Below are positions 51,484 through 53,287 of a DNA stretch of 53,287 nucleotides, piece by piece (the stretch's first letter is position 1; each line of letters starts with the position of its first letter). Source of the stretch: Candidatus Zixiibacteriota bacterium. Its GTDB lineage: Bacteria > Zixibacteria > MSB-5A5 > JAABVY01 > JAHJOQ01. The position numbers and the translations under genes were made by a program. The notes beneath the pieces were generated by a model. That model made no database searches. It was not told where the DNA came from and was given only the letters and a program-made list of their open reading frames with translations. The DNA lies in NCBI GenBank assembly GCA_018820315.1, contig JAHJOQ010000026.1, positions 1-53,287 of the forward strand. Direction: 5' to 3'.

Positions 51484-53287
51484 TCAGAGGGATCGTTTTA
51501 TGCTCGATTTCTTGCTCTTCGAGAATTTCAGAATCTCATCTCTAAAGAACGCCGCTTTCTCGAAATCGAGATTCTCGGCAGCGGACGCCATAGCCTGCTT
51601 CAGGAACGCGACTTTCTCACTCACCGGCATCTCTGAAAAGAAATCGGGCAGCAACTCCTTCGATTCATCGACAGTCTTCGAATCGGCAAATGCGGTCGCC
51701 TTCATGATATCTTCGCGGGTTTTATGAATCGTCTGCGGGACGATATTGTGCTTCTCGTTATATTCGACCTGGATCTTTCGACGGCGGTTGGTCTCGTCGA
51801 TTGCTCTTTTCATCGAATCAGTCATCTTGTCGGCGTACATGAGCACTTCGCCGCCTGCGTTTCTGGCTGCTCGCCCCGATACCTGAATCAGACTTCTCTC
51901 CGATCGAAGGAATCCCTCCTTGTCGGCATCGAGAATCGCGACGAGCGATACCTCAGGCAGGTCGAGGCCTTCACGAAGGAGGTTGATGCCGACGAGCACA
52001 TCGAACTCCGCGAGCCGCAAATTGCGTATGAGTTCGGTTCTGTCGATGGCGTCGATTTCGGAATGCAGGTATCTTACCCTGATTCCAATTTTGGAGAGAT
52101 AATCGGCAAGATCCTCAGCCATTCGTTTGGTGAGGGTTGTTACGAGCACACGTTCTTTCTTCACGACTCGCTTGCGTATCTCTTCGAGGAGATCGTCAAC
52201 CTGCGTCGCGAGTGGGCGCACTTCGATGCTGGGATCGATCAGACCAGTCGGACGAATAACCTGCTCGACTACTACACCCTCGCATTTCGCGAGCTCATAA
52301 TCGGCAGGCGTAGCAGAGACATAGACCACCTGGTTCACCATAGATTCGAATTCGTCGAAGTACAACGGTCGGTTGTCGAGCGCCGACGGCAGCCGGAAAC
52401 CATGTTCGACCAGAACCTGCTTGCGAGATCGATCCCCCGCAAACATGCCGCGTACCTGCGGAACCGACTGGTGCGACTCGTCGATAATGAGCAGGTAGTC
52501 TTTCGGAAAGAAATCCATCAGCGTAGACGGCCTCTCACCCGGCTTGCGTCCGGAGAGATGCCGCGAGTAGTTTTCGATACCGCTGCAATATCCGATTTCG
52601 CGCAGCATCTCGATGTCATAAGTCGTGCGTGATTCGAGTCGCTGCGCCTCGAGCAGCTTGTCTAACCCACGGAAAACTTCAAGCTGTCCCTTCAACTCGG
52701 CCTCTATGCCGGTGATGGCGTCGCGGAGACGATCCTCGCTGGTCAGAAAATGTTTGGCTGGATAGATTGCGATACGTTCGCGTTCGCCCTTAACCTTGCC
52801 GGTCAGGGGATCGATCACGGTGATCTTCTCGATATCATCGCCGAAAAACTCGATACGGAGAGCTTCGGTTTCGTAGGCGGGGAAGACCTCTACGGTATCG
52901 CCGCGCACTCTGAACATGCCGCGCACGAATTCATAGTCGTTGCGCGAATAGTGCACCTCGACAAGTTGCCGCAGGAGCTGGTCGCGGTCGAGCTCCTTGC
53001 CGGTCTCGACAAATATCAACTGGCGCTTGTATTCATCCGGCGAACCGATTCCATAGATGCATGACACCGATGCGACAATGATGACGTCTTCGCGTTCGAG
53101 CAGCGAGGATGTCGCTCGCAGGCGCAGGCGGTCGATATCGTCGTTGATAGATGTATCTTTTTCGATATATGTGTCGGTCGTTGGCATATAGGCTTCCGGC
53201 TGATAGTAATCGTAGAAGCTGATGAAAAATTCGACGGCGTTTTCGGGGAAATAGGCTTTCAGTTCGCCGAAGAGTTGCGCCGCCAAT
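51484..53287 (-). CDS. uvrB: UvrB, excinuclease subunit B (5' end outside the window)
   Basis: About 600 C-terminal residues; the frame is still open at the window edge, so the Walker A region is missing. Visible are the damage-binding hairpin region [20 protein letters not shown] with [102 protein letters not shown], and the C-terminal UvrC-binding UVR motif (KAAFFRDEI). UvrB verifies damage in nucleotide excision repair. Nothing looks broken in the part seen. Confidence 0.97.
   Translation of the reverse strand, partial: LAAQLFGELKAYFPENAVEFFISFYDYYQPEAYMPTTDTYIEKDTSINDDIDRLRLRATSSLLEREDVIIVASVSCIYGIGSPDEYKRQLIFVETGKELDRDQLLRQLVEVHYSRNDYEFVRGMFRVRGDTVEVFPAYETEALRIEFFGDDIEKITVIDPLTGKVKGERERIAIYPAKHFLTSEDRLRDAITGIEAELKGQLEVFRGLDKLLEAQRLESRTTYDIEMLREIGYCSGIENYSRHLSGRKPGERPSTLMDFFPKDYLLIIDESHQSVPQVRGMFAGDRSRKQVLVEHGFRLPSALDNRPLYFDEFESMVNQVVYVSATPADYELAKCEGVVVEQVIRPTGLIDPSIEVRPLATQVDDLLEEIRKRVVKKERVLVTTLTKRMAEDLADYLSKIGIRVRYLHSEIDAIDRTELIRNLRLAEFDVLVGINLLREGLDLPEVSLVAILDADKEGFLRSERSLIQVSGRAARNAGGEVLMYADKMTDSMKRAIDETNRRRKIQVEYNEKHNIVPQTIHKTREDIMKATAFADSKTVDESKELLPDFFSEMPVSEKVAFLKQAMASAAENLDFEKAAFFRDEILKFSKSKKSSIKRSL

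Noticed and set aside
51724-52632. 302-codon open frame on the plus strand opposite uvrB
   Set aside because: A shadow of the uvrB codon pattern; the minus-strand reading has every UvrB motif.

Overview
The window reads as a stretch of chromosome from a Gram-negative bacterium of the FCB superphylum; my best guess is a Zixibacteria-like lineage. The clues are two secreted proteins ending in a type IX secretion (T9SS) type A sorting signal (QNYPNPFNP), a giant BACON-repeat surface protein, a complete bacillithiol pathway, selenocysteine machinery, and moderate GC content judged by eye. This is inference from gene content; no marker phylogeny was possible.

Layout. 1-2106: intergenic palindromic repeats, an AT-rich polytopic membrane protein and a decayed TPR fragment. 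2107-3081: corA. 3160-12832: a seven-gene unit (tetR, tolC-like, membrane-fusion lipoprotein, RND pump, bshC, bshA, bshB1) behind a clear promoter and an 18-nt TetR-type operator. 12833-13363: a repeat island with a MITE-like element carrying 33-bp perfect terminal inverted repeats. 13330-21554: selC (tRNA-Sec), selA, selB, then an amidohydrolase, a beta-propeller/TPR/CBM9-like secreted protein and a lipoprotein. 21548-24292 (minus): an unknown protein, an IscS/NifS homologue lacking the PLP lysine, and an IscU scaffold. 24540-26066: pdxS-pdxT. 26141-27687 (minus): a PAS-only protein and an orphan PTS EIIA. 28182-34617: two T9SS-type secreted proteins. 34707-39797: a poorly known block containing an orphan pair of contractile-tail assembly chaperone genes, two lipoproteins and unknowns. 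39936-41039: PP2C phosphatase. 41276-53287 (minus): housekeeping genes ffh-rpsP-khpA-rimM-trmD-rplS, rsmB-PASTA-rpe, a radical SAM protein, a zinc ribbon, a 2H phosphoesterase and the 3' part of uvrB.

The most striking observations are: (1) a complete -1 programmed frameshift cassette (upstream GGAG, slippery G GGA AAA, 5-nt spacer, 11-bp stem-loop) linking the two orphan tail-chaperone ORFs, with no sheath, tube or tape-measure gene in view; (2) an IscS homologue in which the positions of E. coli K206, Q183 and N155 read N, I and S while the catalytic Cys is kept, encoded behind an intact IscU; (3) bacillithiol synthesis embedded in a TetR-controlled efflux operon; (4) a recurrent module (PTxxW...DPDGVxCG...GFMxVYxD) shared by the two T9SS proteins; (5) a PASTA protein without a kinase domain at the place where prkC sits in Firmicutes; (6) a recurring promoter form, TTGAC(A/T)-N16-TATATT.

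Limits: everything was read by eye. Family names are from memory of conserved motifs, and no alignment, folding or database search was run.
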